Positions 1 through 8,570 of a stretch of DNA of 35,463 nucleotides are shown piece after piece. Below the pieces are notes generated by a model. That model saw nothing but the letters and a program-made list of their open reading frames with translations, ran no database searches and had not been told where the DNA came from. The translations under genes were made by a program, and so were the position numbers. Source of the stretch: Myxococcales bacterium (GTDB lineage Bacteria > Myxococcota_A > Polyangia > Palsa-1104); assembly GCA_003153195.1 (NCBI GenBank), contig PLXG01000033.1, positions 2,828 through 38,290 of the forward strand, in the 5' to 3' direction. Numbering within the stretch: position 1 is the first letter of the stretch; every line of letters begins with the position of its first letter.

Positions 1-447
1 GACGAGCCGACCGACGGCCTCGATCCCAATCAGCGCGCCGACGTGCTGGCGCTCATTCGTGAGCTGGGAAAAACGCGCACGGTCATTCTTTCAACACACA
101 TCCTGTCCGAGGTCGAAGCGGTCTGCAGCCGCGTGATCATTTTGAATCACGGCAAGATCATCGCGCAGGGTGAGACCTCCGCGCTTTGTCGTCGAGGCGA
201 CGTGTCGGTGATCGCGCGCGGCGACGCCAAGAAGATCGAAGATGCGCTCGCCAAAGTCGAAGGCGTCGAGCGAGTCGATTGCGTCGCGCAGGTGAACGAC
301 GGGTGGGCTTTCACGGTGCTGTCGAGCGTCGACTCGCGCGAGCAGATCGCGCGCGCGGTGATCGAAGTCGGCGAGCTGCGCGAGCTCAAGCCCACCGGGC
401 TGGCCGGAGTGTTCGAGCGACTCACTCGATCGGAAGGCGTTTCGTGA
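1..447 (+). CDS. ABC transporter ATP-binding protein, GldA-like (5' end outside window)
   Basis: Only the last 148 codons are present. The frame is open from base 1 and begins inside the Walker B/D-loop segment ([11 protein letters not shown]), followed by the H-loop histidine in [14 protein letters not shown]. The remainder is the C-terminal domain typical of ATPases that drive ABC-2 type exporters. The stop TGA at 445-447 overlaps the GTG start of the ABC-2 permease at 444, so the two are translationally coupled. With the GldG-like and DUF4340 genes downstream, this matches the GldA-GldF-GldG arrangement known from gliding Bacteroidetes but also widespread in non-gliding bacteria. The substrate cannot be inferred. 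Seen: motifs and coupling. Inferred: membership of a Gld-type exporter. Confidence 0.93.
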   Translation, partial: DEPTDGLDPNQRADVLALIRELGKTRTVILSTHILSEVEAVCSRVIILNHGKIIAQGETSALCRRGDVSVIARGDAKKIEDALAKVEGVERVDCVAQVNDGWAFTVLSSVDSREQIARAVIEVGELRELKPTGLAGVFERLTRSEGVS

Positions 448-1196
448 GAGCTTTCACCATCGCGCGACGAGAGCTCTTCGCCTATTTCACCTCGCCCGTC
501 TCCTATATCGTGCTGACGCTCTTTTTGGCCATCGAGGGCTACTCGTTTTGGGTACTCACCGAGCTCCTCAACCAAAGCCAAAACTCGCACGGCGCGGTGC
601 TGCAATATTTCTTCGGCGGAACGTTTCTCTTCTGGCTCATCGAGCTCTTCTTGGTTTCGGTCATCACCATGCGACTCATCGCCGAGGAGCGGCGGCTCGG
701 CACCCTCGAGCCTCTGCTCACCGCGCCGGTCGACGAATGGGAAGTCATCGTAGGGAAATACCTGGGGGCGCTCGGCTTCTACGTTTGCCTGTGGATCCCC
801 ACCTTACTCTACGTGGCCATGCTGCAGGCCTATTCACCGGTCGGGGTCAGGCTCGATCTAGGTCCGGTGGCGAGCGGGTACGGCGGCGCGCTGCTGATCG
901 GCGCCAGCACGATTTCAGTCGGACTCTTTTGCTCCACGCTCACGCGAAATCAGATCGTGAGCGCGGTGCTGGCCTTCGTGGGGCTCACGCTGCTCTTGCT
1001 GGTCGGCGCGCTGGGCGACGCCATGCTCCGCTCGGGGCCGTGGGCGCCGCTCTTTTCGTATATCAACATTCGTCAGCACGCGGAAGATTTCGGGCGCGGC
1101 ATCGTCGACTCGCGGCCCATCGTGTTTCATCTCGGCATCGTGATCTTTTCGCTGTTCGCCTCCGCCCGCATGCTCGAGTGGAGACGGGGCCGGTGA
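444..1196 (+). CDS. ABC-2 type permease, GldF-like
   Basis: This 250-residue polytopic membrane protein begins [15 protein letters not shown]. Members of this family start with the same kind of short amphipathic run before the first membrane segment. About six hydrophobic segments are visible, roughly at residues 15-35, 50-75, 105-125, 140-165, 170-190 and 220-240. A conserved ABC-2 stretch, [17 protein letters not shown], lies near residues 75-91. I chose the GTG at 444 because it overlaps the ATPase stop by four bases (GTGA) and because all residues upstream in this frame are Arg-rich shadow sequence. It presumably forms the channel partner of the preceding ATPase and works with the GldG-like protein that follows. 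Confidence 0.9.
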   Translation: MRAFTIARRELFAYFTSPVSYIVLTLFLAIEGYSFWVLTELLNQSQNSHGAVLQYFFGGTFLFWLIELFLVSVITMRLIAEERRLGTLEPLLTAPVDEWEVIVGKYLGALGFYVCLWIPTLLYVAMLQAYSPVGVRLDLGPVASGYGGALLIGASTISVGLFCSTLTRNQIVSAVLAFVGLTLLLLVGALGDAMLRSGPWAPLFSYINIRQHAEDFGRGIVDSRPIVFHLGIVIFSLFASARMLEWRRGR

Positions 1197-2668
1197 GCGC
1201 CTCTCGCGCGACAAGCGGCGGCTTGGGCGCCGGGCGCGTGGCGCTCGAGCTCGCTCTTTTGGCGGCGGTGCTGCTCGGTATCAACTATCTGGCGTCGCGC
1301 CATTATCTGCGCGGCGATCTCACGCGCGGACAGACCTTCAGTTTGTCAGACAAGACGATTTCCATCTTGCGAGGGCTCACCGCGCCGGTGGAGGTCATCG
1401 TGTTCATGATTCCCTCCGGACCTGGCGCGAACGATTTGTACAGCGACACCCACGAGCTCCTGGAGAGGGCCGCGCGTTATACGCCCTATCTCAAGGTCGA
1501 TTACGTCGACATCGATCGCGATCCCGAACGACTGCGCGCTGCCGCCAAGCGCTACAAGCTCGATCGCGACGATATCGAGAACGGCGTGATGGTGGTCGAG
1601 TCCGGCAGTCAGTCGAAGTTTGTCGTGCGCAGTGAGCTCGCCGACTACGACAGCGGCGATGAGGGTCCGCCGCGGTTGATCGCTTGGAAGGGAGAGCAGG
1701 CGCTGATGAGCGCGATCCTGACCGTAACCGAAGCGCACGCGCCGGTTCTCTGTTTCACCCAAGGCCATGGCGAGCCGGCCATCGATTCGCTCGAGCCGGG
1801 CGCGTTCGGCGATTTCGCCGAGATGCTCAGGCGTGATCACAATCGAGTGCAGGCGATCGAGCTTTCGATCGACATCCCCACCGATTGCAATCTGGTGGTG
1901 ATGTCCAGTCCCGAACAGCCCTATGCGCCGGCAGAGACCAAGCGACTCGACGCGCTCCTCGATCGCGGCGGACGTCTTTGGGCGCTGCTCGGCCCCAGCG
2001 TGGACGCGAAGATCGAGCACTTCGCACCGACCGGACTGGAAGATTTTTTTTCGCACCACGGCGTCGCCCTGGGAGAGAACGTGGTGGTCGACACGCCCAA
2101 TCTTCCAGGAAGTCCCACCGATTTTTTCGTCTCTGAAGGATACGGCGAACATCCCATCACCTCGCGGCTCATGCACCACCGCACGCTTTGGACGCTCTCC
2201 CGTCAAGTTCGCGCAGTCCCGCTGCCGGGAGGGGAGGCGCTCGAGATCGTGCATTCTAGCGACGACGGTTGGGGGGAGACCGATTTGGCGCTGCTGCGAA
2301 TTCCGCCGTCGCTGTCGTTCGACTCGAAGCGCGACGTGAAGGGGCCCATCTCGCTGGCGGTGGCGGCTCGAAAAAAGCTGGGCGAGAGCCGTAAACACTC
2401 GGACGAAGCGCGCTGGGTGGTTCTAGGATCGAGCGAGATGGCGGCGAGTCGGGTGGCGCTTTCATATAATCGCGATCTTTTGCTCGGCACGGTGGCTTGG
2501 CTGTGCGACGTCGGACCGAAGATCGCGATGGGACCGCGCGAGCCGGAAGACTTTCGTCTCTCGCTAGATGCGACCCAGACTCGACGGATCTTCTTGGTGT
2601 GCGTGCTGGCGCTGCCACTGTTCGCGCTCTTCTTCGGGCTGGGAATCTATTGGGTGCGGCGCAGTTGA
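1193..2668 (+). CDS. GldG-like ABC transporter auxiliary protein
   Basis: This 491-residue protein has an N-terminal membrane anchor (about residues 13-30) and a C-terminal membrane segment (about 465-487, ending WVRRS). A large extracytoplasmic region lies between them. The sequence after the first anchor (DLTRGQTFSLSDKTISIL) and the later FTQGHGEPAI stretch near residues 183-192 are hallmarks of the GldG/ABC_transp_aux family. The GTG start at 1193 overlaps the permease stop (GTGA). The far longer upstream extension in this frame is antisense-like, Arg/His-rich and not credible as protein. It probably acts with the permease as a non-catalytic periplasmic component. Family assignment is confident; the biological role is not. 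Confidence 0.88.
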   Translation: MSASRATSGGLGAGRVALELALLAAVLLGINYLASRHYLRGDLTRGQTFSLSDKTISILRGLTAPVEVIVFMIPSGPGANDLYSDTHELLERAARYTPYLKVDYVDIDRDPERLRAAAKRYKLDRDDIENGVMVVESGSQSKFVVRSELADYDSGDEGPPRLIAWKGEQALMSAILTVTEAHAPVLCFTQGHGEPAIDSLEPGAFGDFAEMLRRDHNRVQAIELSIDIPTDCNLVVMSSPEQPYAPAETKRLDALLDRGGRLWALLGPSVDAKIEHFAPTGLEDFFSHHGVALGENVVVDTPNLPGSPTDFFVSEGYGEHPITSRLMHHRTLWTLSRQVRAVPLPGGEALEIVHSSDDGWGETDLALLRIPPSLSFDSKRDVKGPISLAVAARKKLGESRKHSDEARWVVLGSSEMAASRVALSYNRDLLLGTVAWLCDVGPKIAMGPREPEDFRLSLDATQTRRIFLVCVLALPLFALFFGLGIYWVRRS

Positions 2669-4218
2669 AGGGTCGCACGCTCATTCTGCTGGCGCTGGCA
2701 GCGGCGGTGGTCGGCGGATTGATTCGACTCGATCGCGCCCGTCCCTCCACCGATCAGGCGCGCCAGGCGGAGAGGCGACTGTTCGATCATTTCGAGCGCG
2801 ACGACCTGCGGCGAATCGAAATCCTCCGATCCGACGGCGCGATCGTTCTCGAACAAGACGAGAAATCCGAACGCGAACAGCGATGGACTTCGGGCTGGTG
2901 GCTCATCGATCCGCGCCGGCGCGCCGAGCAGGCGGAGGTGGAGGCGCTGCTGAGCGCGCTCGAATTTGCGCCGGTGGATCGTCACCTCCCTTCGTCGAAT
3001 ACGGAGGAGCGGAAGCGGTTCGGATTGAGTGCGCCGCGCGTGACCTTGGTGCTCGCTGGAAAGCGACTCCTCTTCGGCGCCGACGAGGCCGAGGGCCGCG
3101 GTGTCTATGTCGCGTGCCAGGACAAGGCCGCCGATGTGTTGGTGATTCCCCATTCGGTTTTCGAGAAACTGGATCGCCCTCGCGCGAAATGGATTTCGAA
3201 CAAGATCATCTTCGATCCCATCGATGCGGCGCAGAAGATCGAAGTTGGATCGCTCGAGTTCGAAAAGAGCGCGTTCGGATTCGTGCTAATTTCTCCGCGC
3301 GGCCTGGCCGATGCGGCCGCCGTGGCGACGCTCGACAAAGCGCTCACCGATGAGCCGGGCACGCTCACCGATGAGCCAATCCCGCCCGGTCAGCCCGAGC
3401 AAAAGATTCGCGTGGACGAGAGGACCGTGGCCACGTTCGTAGTCGACGACGCCCACGTCCTGCTCTCTCGATCCGACGGCGCCCACCTCAGGTTCGCTCG
3501 CGATCGCCTTCCGTTCTCGCTTCCGCCGGAGAGGTGGCTCTCTACCCAGCCTTTTCCGATGAGCCCGTTCGAGGTGCAAGCGCTCGACCTCGAAGGCGCG
3601 TTCTCGCTGGCGCGCGAAGCCCAACAATGGAAGATCCTCACGCCCCGCGCCCCCCACGCGGAAAACGGCGGTTTGGCCGAAGACAAAGCAGTGTCCGCTG
3701 CGATCTCCAATCTGGTGAGTGCGCGTGCCATCTCCGTTGCCACCAGCGACCGAGGATTCTCATCGGCTGGCGCGCTCACCCTCAAGAGCGCCGAGGGGAC
3801 GATGGCGGTCGAATTCGATCACGCGCGAACGCGGGTCCGTCGTCGCGGCGAACAGGTCGTGCTGACCCTCGCACGTCCGCTCTTCGATTCGCTCTCGCTC
3901 GCGTCGCTGCGCAGTCTGCAAGTCTCGTCGTTTTCGCCACAGTCGATTGACCGCGTCGAGATGACACGCGCAGGGAGCACCCGGCGCTTCAGCCAGTCGG
4001 CCAGCGACTTCCCGCTCGATCTAGTGAAGACCCTTTCGAACCTGCATGCCGCTAAATTCGTGGAGCAAAAACCGTCCGCGCCCGATGAGACCATCGCGCT
4101 CTTCGCCACCGGCCAAAACGCACCGGCTTTTTCCCTCACGCTACAATCATGCATAGGCTCGCTCGGCGAGCGCAGCTTCGAGCTGTCGCAAGAGACCTGC
4201 GAAAAAGTACGCCGCTGA
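2665..4218 (+). CDS. DUF4340 domain-containing protein
   Basis: This 517-residue protein has one N-terminal membrane anchor (LILLALAAAVVGGLI) and a long soluble domain with internal repeats. The motif pattern FGLSAPRVTLVLAGKRLLFG, then a tyrosine-valine strand and RAKWISNKI, is that of DUF4340, which regularly follows GldG-like genes. I chose TTG at 2665 because it overlaps the preceding stop by four bases (TTGA) and places the membrane anchor at residues 5-20. No good Shine-Dalgarno is visible, which fits translational coupling. Residues near 226-237 contain a duplicated LTDEP segment that arises from a 16-base direct repeat. It is the last gene of the operon and converges on the plsC-like gene 22 bases away. 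Confidence 0.82.
   Translation: MKGRTLILLALAAAVVGGLIRLDRARPSTDQARQAERRLFDHFERDDLRRIEILRSDGAIVLEQDEKSEREQRWTSGWWLIDPRRRAEQAEVEALLSALEFAPVDRHLPSSNTEERKRFGLSAPRVTLVLAGKRLLFGADEAEGRGVYVACQDKAADVLVIPHSVFEKLDRPRAKWISNKIIFDPIDAAQKIEVGSLEFEKSAFGFVLISPRGLADAAAVATLDKALTDEPGTLTDEPIPPGQPEQKIRVDERTVATFVVDDAHVLLSRSDGAHLRFARDRLPFSLPPERWLSTQPFPMSPFEVQALDLEGAFSLAREAQQWKILTPRAPHAENGGLAEDKAVSAAISNLVSARAISVATSDRGFSSAGALTLKSAEGTMAVEFDHARTRVRRRGEQVVLTLARPLFDSLSLASLRSLQVSSFSPQSIDRVEMTRAGSTRRFSQSASDFPLDLVKTLSNLHAAKFVEQKPSAPDETIALFATGQNAPAFSLTLQSCIGSLGERSFELSQETCEKVRR
3341..3377 (+). repeat. 21-base in-frame tandem duplication inside the DUF4340 gene
   Basis: The 16-mer CGCTCACCGATGAGCC occurs at 3341-3356 and again at 3362-3377, with start points 21 bases apart. 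This duplicates seven codons (LTDEPGT/LTDEPIP) in frame. It looks like a recent slippage or tandem-duplication event that kept the reading frame. Confidence 0.85.
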
Positions 4219-4240
4219 TTCTGCGAGCGATCGAGTATTT

Positions 4241-5041
4241 TTAAACGGCGACGGAGTCGTTGAAGTCGGTGGCGCGATCTGGCTCGCTGACTTCGCTGGG
4301 CTCGAGCTTGCCGGCCAGCTGATCTTTGAGCGTCTGAATCACCGCGCGCGAATGCTCGATGAGCGACGGCAGATCTTTGAGGGTGAGCCCTTTGGTCGGG
4401 ATCACCTCGCCCACCAGCAGCTTCATGTCCGACCGCTTCTCCGGCACCAGCCAGGTGTTCTTGGGCAGCGCGTCCTCGGTGTTGATCATCGCCATCGGCA
4501 AGATGTCGCAGCCGCTATCGATCGCCAATCGAAATGCGCCGCGCTTGAACGGCCTCAGCTCTCCGTCCTCGGTGCGCGTGCCCTCGGGAAACAGCAGCAC
4601 CGAGATCCCGTGATCGAGATACCAGCGCGCGCGCTCCATGCATTTCACGATCGAATCGCGATTGCCGCGCCTGAGCCGAATGTAGCCGGAGTGCGACATG
4701 AACCAGCCCAGCATCGGCACCTTGAAGATGATCTCCTTGGCGATCCACTTGAATTGATGGTCGAGACAGAACGCCATCAAGATGTCTGCCATTCCAGTGT
4801 GGTTGGAGATCAAAATGAGCGGCCGATCTTTGGGAATGCGCTCGGTCCCCTCGAGCGTGAAGCTCCAGTTGCTGTTTAGCTTGGTGAGCGCGCGTCCCCA
4901 GCGGCAGCTGTACCAGTGCTGCGCTTTGCGGGTGGGATCGAACGGCAGAGCGATTAGGTGCACCAGCAGTCCGATCGGATACATCACGCCGGTAACGACG
5001 ACGACACCGAGCCAAATGGAGAGGGAACGGATGGCTTGCAT
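4241..5041 (-). CDS. 1-acyl-sn-glycerol-3-phosphate acyltransferase (PlsC family)
   Basis: This 266-residue enzyme has an N-terminal membrane segment (about residues 8-32). It carries the family's catalytic H(x)4D box as N80-H81...D86 and the FPEGTR substrate-binding box at 151-156. Enzymes of this family transfer an acyl group to lysophosphatidic acid at the inner face of the cytoplasmic membrane during phospholipid synthesis. Some paralogues act on other lysolipids or aminolipids, so the exact acceptor is not proven. The ATG at 5041 lies one base past the stop of the upstream lipoprotein gene (TAACATG), so the two are co-transcribed and coupled. It converges on the DUF4340 gene with only 22 bases between stops and no clear terminator. 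Confidence 0.93.
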   Translation of the reverse strand: MQAIRSLSIWLGVVVVTGVMYPIGLLVHLIALPFDPTRKAQHWYSCRWGRALTKLNSNWSFTLEGTERIPKDRPLILISNHTGMADILMAFCLDHQFKWIAKEIIFKVPMLGWFMSHSGYIRLRRGNRDSIVKCMERARWYLDHGISVLLFPEGTRTEDGELRPFKRGAFRLAIDSGCDILPMAMINTEDALPKNTWLVPEKRSDMKLLVGEVIPTKGLTLKDLPSLIEHSRAVIQTLKDQLAGKLEPSEVSEPDRATDFNDSVAV

Positions 5042-5042
5042 G

Positions 5043-5681
5043 TTATTTCTTCTTTGAAATCTTTTTCAGTTGTGCCGCTTCGGCGGCTTCGCCTGCTGCG
5101 GCTTTGTCTTCCAGCTGCTTGGCCGGCGACACGAACACTTTGCCGGCATCGTCGGTCAGCTGATCGAACAAGAGGAGCCCATCGGAGGACGCGAAACCGG
5201 TGGGAGAGTTGATGCTGAAGGTGCCATCGATCACGTACTGCTTTCCAATGGTCAGCTTGGGCGCCACCTCTTTGGGAGCGAGGTAGTCGACCACCATTAG
5301 CGCTTTTTCCTTCTTGGTGTCCGGCTTGTCGCCGAGGAAGAAGTGCGGCTGTTCGCAAAGCTTGCAGGTCTGGCCTTTCGGGCAAACCGGGCACTGATAA
5401 ATCTCGAGCAGCGTGGCCTTCACTTTGGCCGGCTTTCCCAGCATCGCCGCCTGCTGCTTGCGCAGACCGCGAATGGTGAGCGAGCCGTCGTCGTACTTGA
5501 GCGGAATGTCCGAAGCTGCAAACGACGGGGGATTGGGAAGGTCCACCTTCATCGCCGGCATCGCCGTCGCTTCAGGCTCCGATCCCATCGATGCGCCCGA
5601 GCCGCCTTGGTCGCAGCCGCACACGAGCGAAAGCGCCAGTCCTGAAAAAAAAACAAGAGGGCTCAAACGAAAACGATTCAT
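5043..5681 (-). CDS. Lipoprotein with a double CxxC cluster and possible OB-like fold
   Basis: This 212-residue protein has a signal sequence ending in a cysteine-rich lipobox (SLVCGC; likely acylated Cys23). The ATG at 5681 is preceded by GAGGAG five bases upstream, and the longer upstream frame has no signal peptide, so this start is preferred. After a Ser/Glu/Pro linker, a beta-rich domain contains C97-P-V-C100 and C106-K-L-C109. This is a compact two-CxxC knuckle that could bind one metal ion. The strands around it (KVKATLLEIY, QYVIDGTFSI) suggest an OB-like barrel; that is inference. The C-terminus is Ala/Glu/Lys-rich. The plsC-like gene follows immediately, so a cell-envelope role is likely, but no function is recognised. 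Confidence 0.8.
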   Translation of the reverse strand: MNRFRLSPLVFFSGLALSLVCGCDQGGSGASMGSEPEATAMPAMKVDLPNPPSFAASDIPLKYDDGSLTIRGLRKQQAAMLGKPAKVKATLLEIYQCPVCPKGQTCKLCEQPHFFLGDKPDTKKEKALMVVDYLAPKEVAPKLTIGKQYVIDGTFSINSPTGFASSDGLLLFDQLTDDAGKVFVSPAKQLEDKAAAGEAAEAAQLKKISKKK

Positions 5682-5757
5682 GGTTGTCTCCTCGCGCGTC
5701 TTTGGTAACACGCGGGAACTTTTTTTGCCAAGAATTCTGGGGCAGTACAAGGACCTA

Positions 5758-5967
5758 TTATTCCTCGGGTTCTCGGGCGTCGATCGGTCCATTCGGCAGC
5801 GTCATCCCTTCTCGCAGAAGCGCGGCTGGACCATCGGGAAGAGTCAGCTCGCTCAAGGCGTCATCGACGGTCAGTCGAACCATTCGATGGGTGTCGGGCT
5901 CTGTGAGCTCCGAGAGCTCAGGCCATTCGGTGATGAGAGTGCGGGGACGCATATGGAAGAGATGCAA
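5758..5967 (-). CDS. Possible small protein, 69 aa
   Basis: This is a weak candidate in the 378-base stretch between the CxxC lipoprotein and the second matrixin. The frame starts at TTG (5967) with a GAGGG five bases upstream, or at an internal ATG (5952). The composition is acidic with a GC-rich third codon position (for example the run L-T-V-D-D-A-L-S-E-L), like neighbouring real genes and unlike the Arg-rich shadow frames. No signal peptide, membrane segment or known domain is visible. It reads in the same direction as the lipoprotein gene 76 bases downstream. The rest of this intergenic stretch shows no other structure. Confidence 0.35.
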   Translation of the reverse strand: MHLFHMRPRTLITEWPELSELTEPDTHRMVRLTVDDALSELTLPDGPAALLREGMTLPNGPIDAREPEE

Positions 5968-6059
5968 AGCAACCCTCGTGCCTCAATCAATTAGCGAGAA
6001 TGACTGAGTTCCATTCGGGCGCGAAGTCAAGATAGCCGGCGGATCGAATCGCCACCGTG

Positions 6060-6962
6060 TTATCGCTGCGCACGTAGGCGGCGGCGAAATTGAAGACGCG
6101 CCAGCACGCCGATCAAACAGAGCACAGGAAAGGTCGTGTCCTTGTCGGTCGGGTTCAGTTGGCATCCGGCGCTCGCTTGCGTGGCAGCGGTTAGCGGGGG
6201 ACCACAGGCCGATGCGGTCAGCGGATAGATCGCGCAGATTCCGGCGACGTCATCTGCTTTAGGATATCGTTTGTCGATGTCGCTCGGCGACGCGATGGCG
6301 AACATGGTGGTGGCGGCGACGACCGGATCGCTGTGCTCACAGTCGGGCAGCGGCTGACCATTTTCGTCGAGTGGGATCGGATCGCCCTCGATGTAACAGG
6401 TGTGAGCCAGCCCTTGGGCGTGACCCATCTCGTGCGTCAGCGTGTTCTCCAGATCGGACTCGTTCGGGAACATGGAGTCGCTCGGCAGAATCACGAACTG
6501 ATAGTCGGTGGCGTTGAGCTCGATGTCGGCGTCTAAGATGGTGCCGTCGTTCGGAACGCCCTTCTTGTCGATGAAGGAGACGGTGGTGATCGCTTTGGTC
6601 GCCGAATCGAAAGAGGCGCCGGTGGCGGTGTCTCCGTGCGTCCAGAATTGCGTGTTGAACTTGATGACACTCAGATTGTCGTGCAGCACCAGCACTGGCT
6701 GAGGATCGAGCCGGGACATTTCGAAGTTGGAGCAAGGCGAAGTCGCCACGCGCCAATTGGCCATTGCCTGATCGATGGTCGCGGTGAAGGTTGCTAGATC
6801 GATGCCGGTGGGCAGCGCAGAGCTCGAGGGAACGAACGTGAGGCAGCTCGAGGGCCAGCTGATCGGGGTGTGATTCTCGGTGGTGGTGCGAACGTAGGCG
6901 TGGGCGGCGCTGGTCGTCGTGACGGCAAGAATTACCGTCGCGGTGAGCCCCGCTAACTTCAC
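6060..6962 (-). CDS. Secreted matrixin-type metalloprotease (second of a tandem pair)
   Basis: This 300-residue protein has a signal peptide (cleavage probably after HA, residue 22). Its metzincin zinc motif is H177-E-M-G-H181-A-Q-G-L-A-H187, which supplies the three zinc histidines and catalytic Glu178. The GTG start at 6962 overlaps the stop of the upstream paralogue (GTGA), so the pair is coupled. The C-terminus reads A-G-C, a short linker, a hydrophobic run and then an Arg-rich end (FRRRLRAQR). This resembles the Cys/TM/Arg layout of MYXO-CTERM sorting tails. The family hydrolyses proteins outside the cell; no substrate can be deduced. The cysteine-rich pattern (C40, C77 and others) suggests disulfides. 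Confidence 0.85.
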   Translation of the reverse strand: MKLAGLTATVILAVTTTSAAHAYVRTTTENHTPISWPSSCLTFVPSSSALPTGIDLATFTATIDQAMANWRVATSPCSNFEMSRLDPQPVLVLHDNLSVIKFNTQFWTHGDTATGASFDSATKAITTVSFIDKKGVPNDGTILDADIELNATDYQFVILPSDSMFPNESDLENTLTHEMGHAQGLAHTCYIEGDPIPLDENGQPLPDCEHSDPVVAATTMFAIASPSDIDKRYPKADDVAGICAIYPLTASACGPPLTAATQASAGCQLNPTDKDTTFPVLCLIGVLARLQFRRRLRAQR

Positions 6963-7921
6963 GCGCGCGCGCGTCGCAGGCGGGTCAGCCACAAAAATCC
7001 ACCGACGACGGACAGAAATATCGCCAGCCCAATCGGCGCGCGACCATCGGTGGCGACGAAGCTGCAACCTGCGGTCTTGGTCACGGTGGTGAGGTTGACC
7101 GCGGCGCAGGTCTTTGGATCTTTGGCGGTCGGGTAGATGGCGCAGATTCCGTTCTTGTCGTCGGTCTCGATCGATCGCTTGGAGGTGTCGCCCGGAACCG
7201 CGGAGTTGTACATGGTCGCGGTTTCGATCTTCATGCGCGCGTCGGCGGAGAGTGAATCGAGATTGTCGCACGGCGGCGGTGCGTTTCCGGTGTCGTCGGT
7301 TTCGTTGGCCGGCGTGGCCGCATCGGCGCAAGTGTGATCGAGCCCCTGCAGATGGCCGAGCTCGTGGGTGAGCGTGTTCTCGAGATCGGCCACCGAGGTG
7401 CCGGCCCGCGGCGCGGTTGCGCTCGGATTCAAGATCTCGAAGGTGAAGTTGATGTCGTTGAGCTCGATGTCGGCGTCGAGGAGCTCACCGTCATTCTTGT
7501 CGCCCGCCTTGTCGATGAAGTAGGCGGTGGTGATGGCGGCCGCGTTCGGGCTGTAGCATTGATCGTGGCTCATGGTGTCGTCGGGATGACACCAGCGGTC
7601 GGAGCGAAACTTCACGGTGTTGATTCCGTCGTAATGCGCTTCGAGCGCCACGGCGGTTTCGAGCGTGAGCTTAAGGTACGAGCAGCTCGCCGTCGGCGTC
7701 TGCCAGTTGGCCAATGATTTTTGAATGGTGGCGGTGACCATGTCGCCGGGGAGGTCGGCCGTTCCACCCGAATCGGGCGTGACGAATACGCATCCGCTCG
7801 CCCAAAAAACCGGCGTTCCGGTGGACGTGCGTGAACGGACGAAAGCCGATGCGGACGACGACGAAAGGGTAGACACCATCAAGGCGGCCAGTCCCACGCC
7901 GATTGCGCGCACCCGGATCAA
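6959..7921 (-). CDS. Secreted matrixin-type metalloprotease (first of a tandem pair)
   Basis: This 320-residue protein has a signal peptide ending near SASA (residue 26). The zinc-binding motif H186-E-L-G-H190-L-Q-G-L-D-H196 is complete. It is paralogous to the next gene along the whole length: both share FIDK.G..NDG..LDADIELN and LENTLTHE.GH.QGL.HTC. The last 39 residues form an A-G-C motif, a hydrophobic helix (GLAIFLSVVGGFLWL) and a basic TRLRRARA end, a MYXO-CTERM-like tail. I use the TTG at 7921, which overlaps the upstream stop (TTGA); a GTG three codons later is an alternative. It is the middle gene of a three-gene operon. Confidence 0.87.
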   Translation of the reverse strand: MIRVRAIGVGLAALMVSTLSSSSASAFVRSRTSTGTPVFWASGCVFVTPDSGGTADLPGDMVTATIQKSLANWQTPTASCSYLKLTLETAVALEAHYDGINTVKFRSDRWCHPDDTMSHDQCYSPNAAAITTAYFIDKAGDKNDGELLDADIELNDINFTFEILNPSATAPRAGTSVADLENTLTHELGHLQGLDHTCADAATPANETDDTGNAPPPCDNLDSLSADARMKIETATMYNSAVPGDTSKRSIETDDKNGICAIYPTAKDPKTCAAVNLTTVTKTAGCSFVATDGRAPIGLAIFLSVVGGFLWLTRLRRARA

Positions 7922-8484
7922 TGACCGCTCCGTGCCGGAGTTTTTTTCTGTGCGTCGACGGTCTTCACGATCTCTTGCTCCATCTCTTCGAGCGTGCGTG
8001 CGGCGCCTGCGTCCTTGGTCGGCGCCTGCGTGAAATGAATCTCAGCCAAGTTGGGCGCGACCATTCGCTTGCCGTCGGCACGCGCCTCGACGTGGAGCTT
8101 GCCCTGCGCCATTCCGACCACGTAGCTGGGCAGGCCGCGATGCTCGACGAAAACCACCGACTCTTCGCCGATCTTGAAACTGGCCGCGCCATAGACGCGC
8201 ATGCCGATTCCGTCAACGCTGCCGCCTTCGCTGCGCACCACCACCGTGTCACCCGTCTTGAGCGCACCTTTGTAGCTGCGCTCTACGCGGAGCGTGATCT
8301 CGGTGTAGATGGTCTGATGGTCGTCGGACCACCTGGCGCTCTGCGATTCCGCTTTGGCGAGCACGATTCTATCGGCGCGCTCGCAAAGGCCATTGGTGTC
8401 GAGCGGCAACATGGTCGTGGCCATCGCCGCAGACGAGAGCCCGAGCAGCGAAGACAAGATAAGAGAAGGAAGGACTCGTTTCAT
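7918..8484 (-). CDS. Secreted protein of unknown function, first gene of the matrixin operon
   Basis: This 188-residue protein starts with a classical signal peptide (cleavage probably after MAMA, near residue 22). A single beta-rich domain follows, containing [33 protein letters not shown], then VGGI-like and [12 protein letters not shown] stretches. I recognise this pattern from small secreted proteins that sit beside matrixins in myxobacterial genomes, but it has no assigned activity. It lacks a zinc motif. The C-terminal third is charged and probably helical ([20 protein letters not shown]). Its stop overlaps the TTG start of the first matrixin, so expression is coupled. It might be a chaperone, inhibitor or substrate of the proteases; that is inference only. 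gltX diverges 86 bases away. Confidence 0.78.
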   Translation of the reverse strand: MKRVLPSLILSSLLGLSSAAMATTMLPLDTNGLCERADRIVLAKAESQSARWSDDHQTIYTEITLRVERSYKGALKTGDTVVVRSEGGSVDGIGMRVYGAASFKIGEESVVFVEHRGLPSYVVGMAQGKLHVEARADGKRMVAPNLAEIHFTQAPTKDAGAARTLEEMEQEIVKTVDAQKKTPARSGH

Positions 8485-8570
8485 CGGGACATCTTAACAC
8501 AGCCGTGAAATGTCGTCCTGCCAGCGCCGGCGTTGACTCCATTAAAGAGGTGCTGTACCTCACTGTCAGA

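Noticed and set aside
548-1192. Long N-terminal extension of the GldG-like frame
   Set aside because: It lies antiphase over the ABC-2 permease gene and is Arg/His-rich; the GTG at 1193 with four-base overlap is the natural start.
6060-7331. N-terminal extension of the second matrixin to 7331
   Set aside because: The extension is Arg/His-rich and overlaps the first matrixin in another frame; the GTG at 6962 opens a signal peptide.
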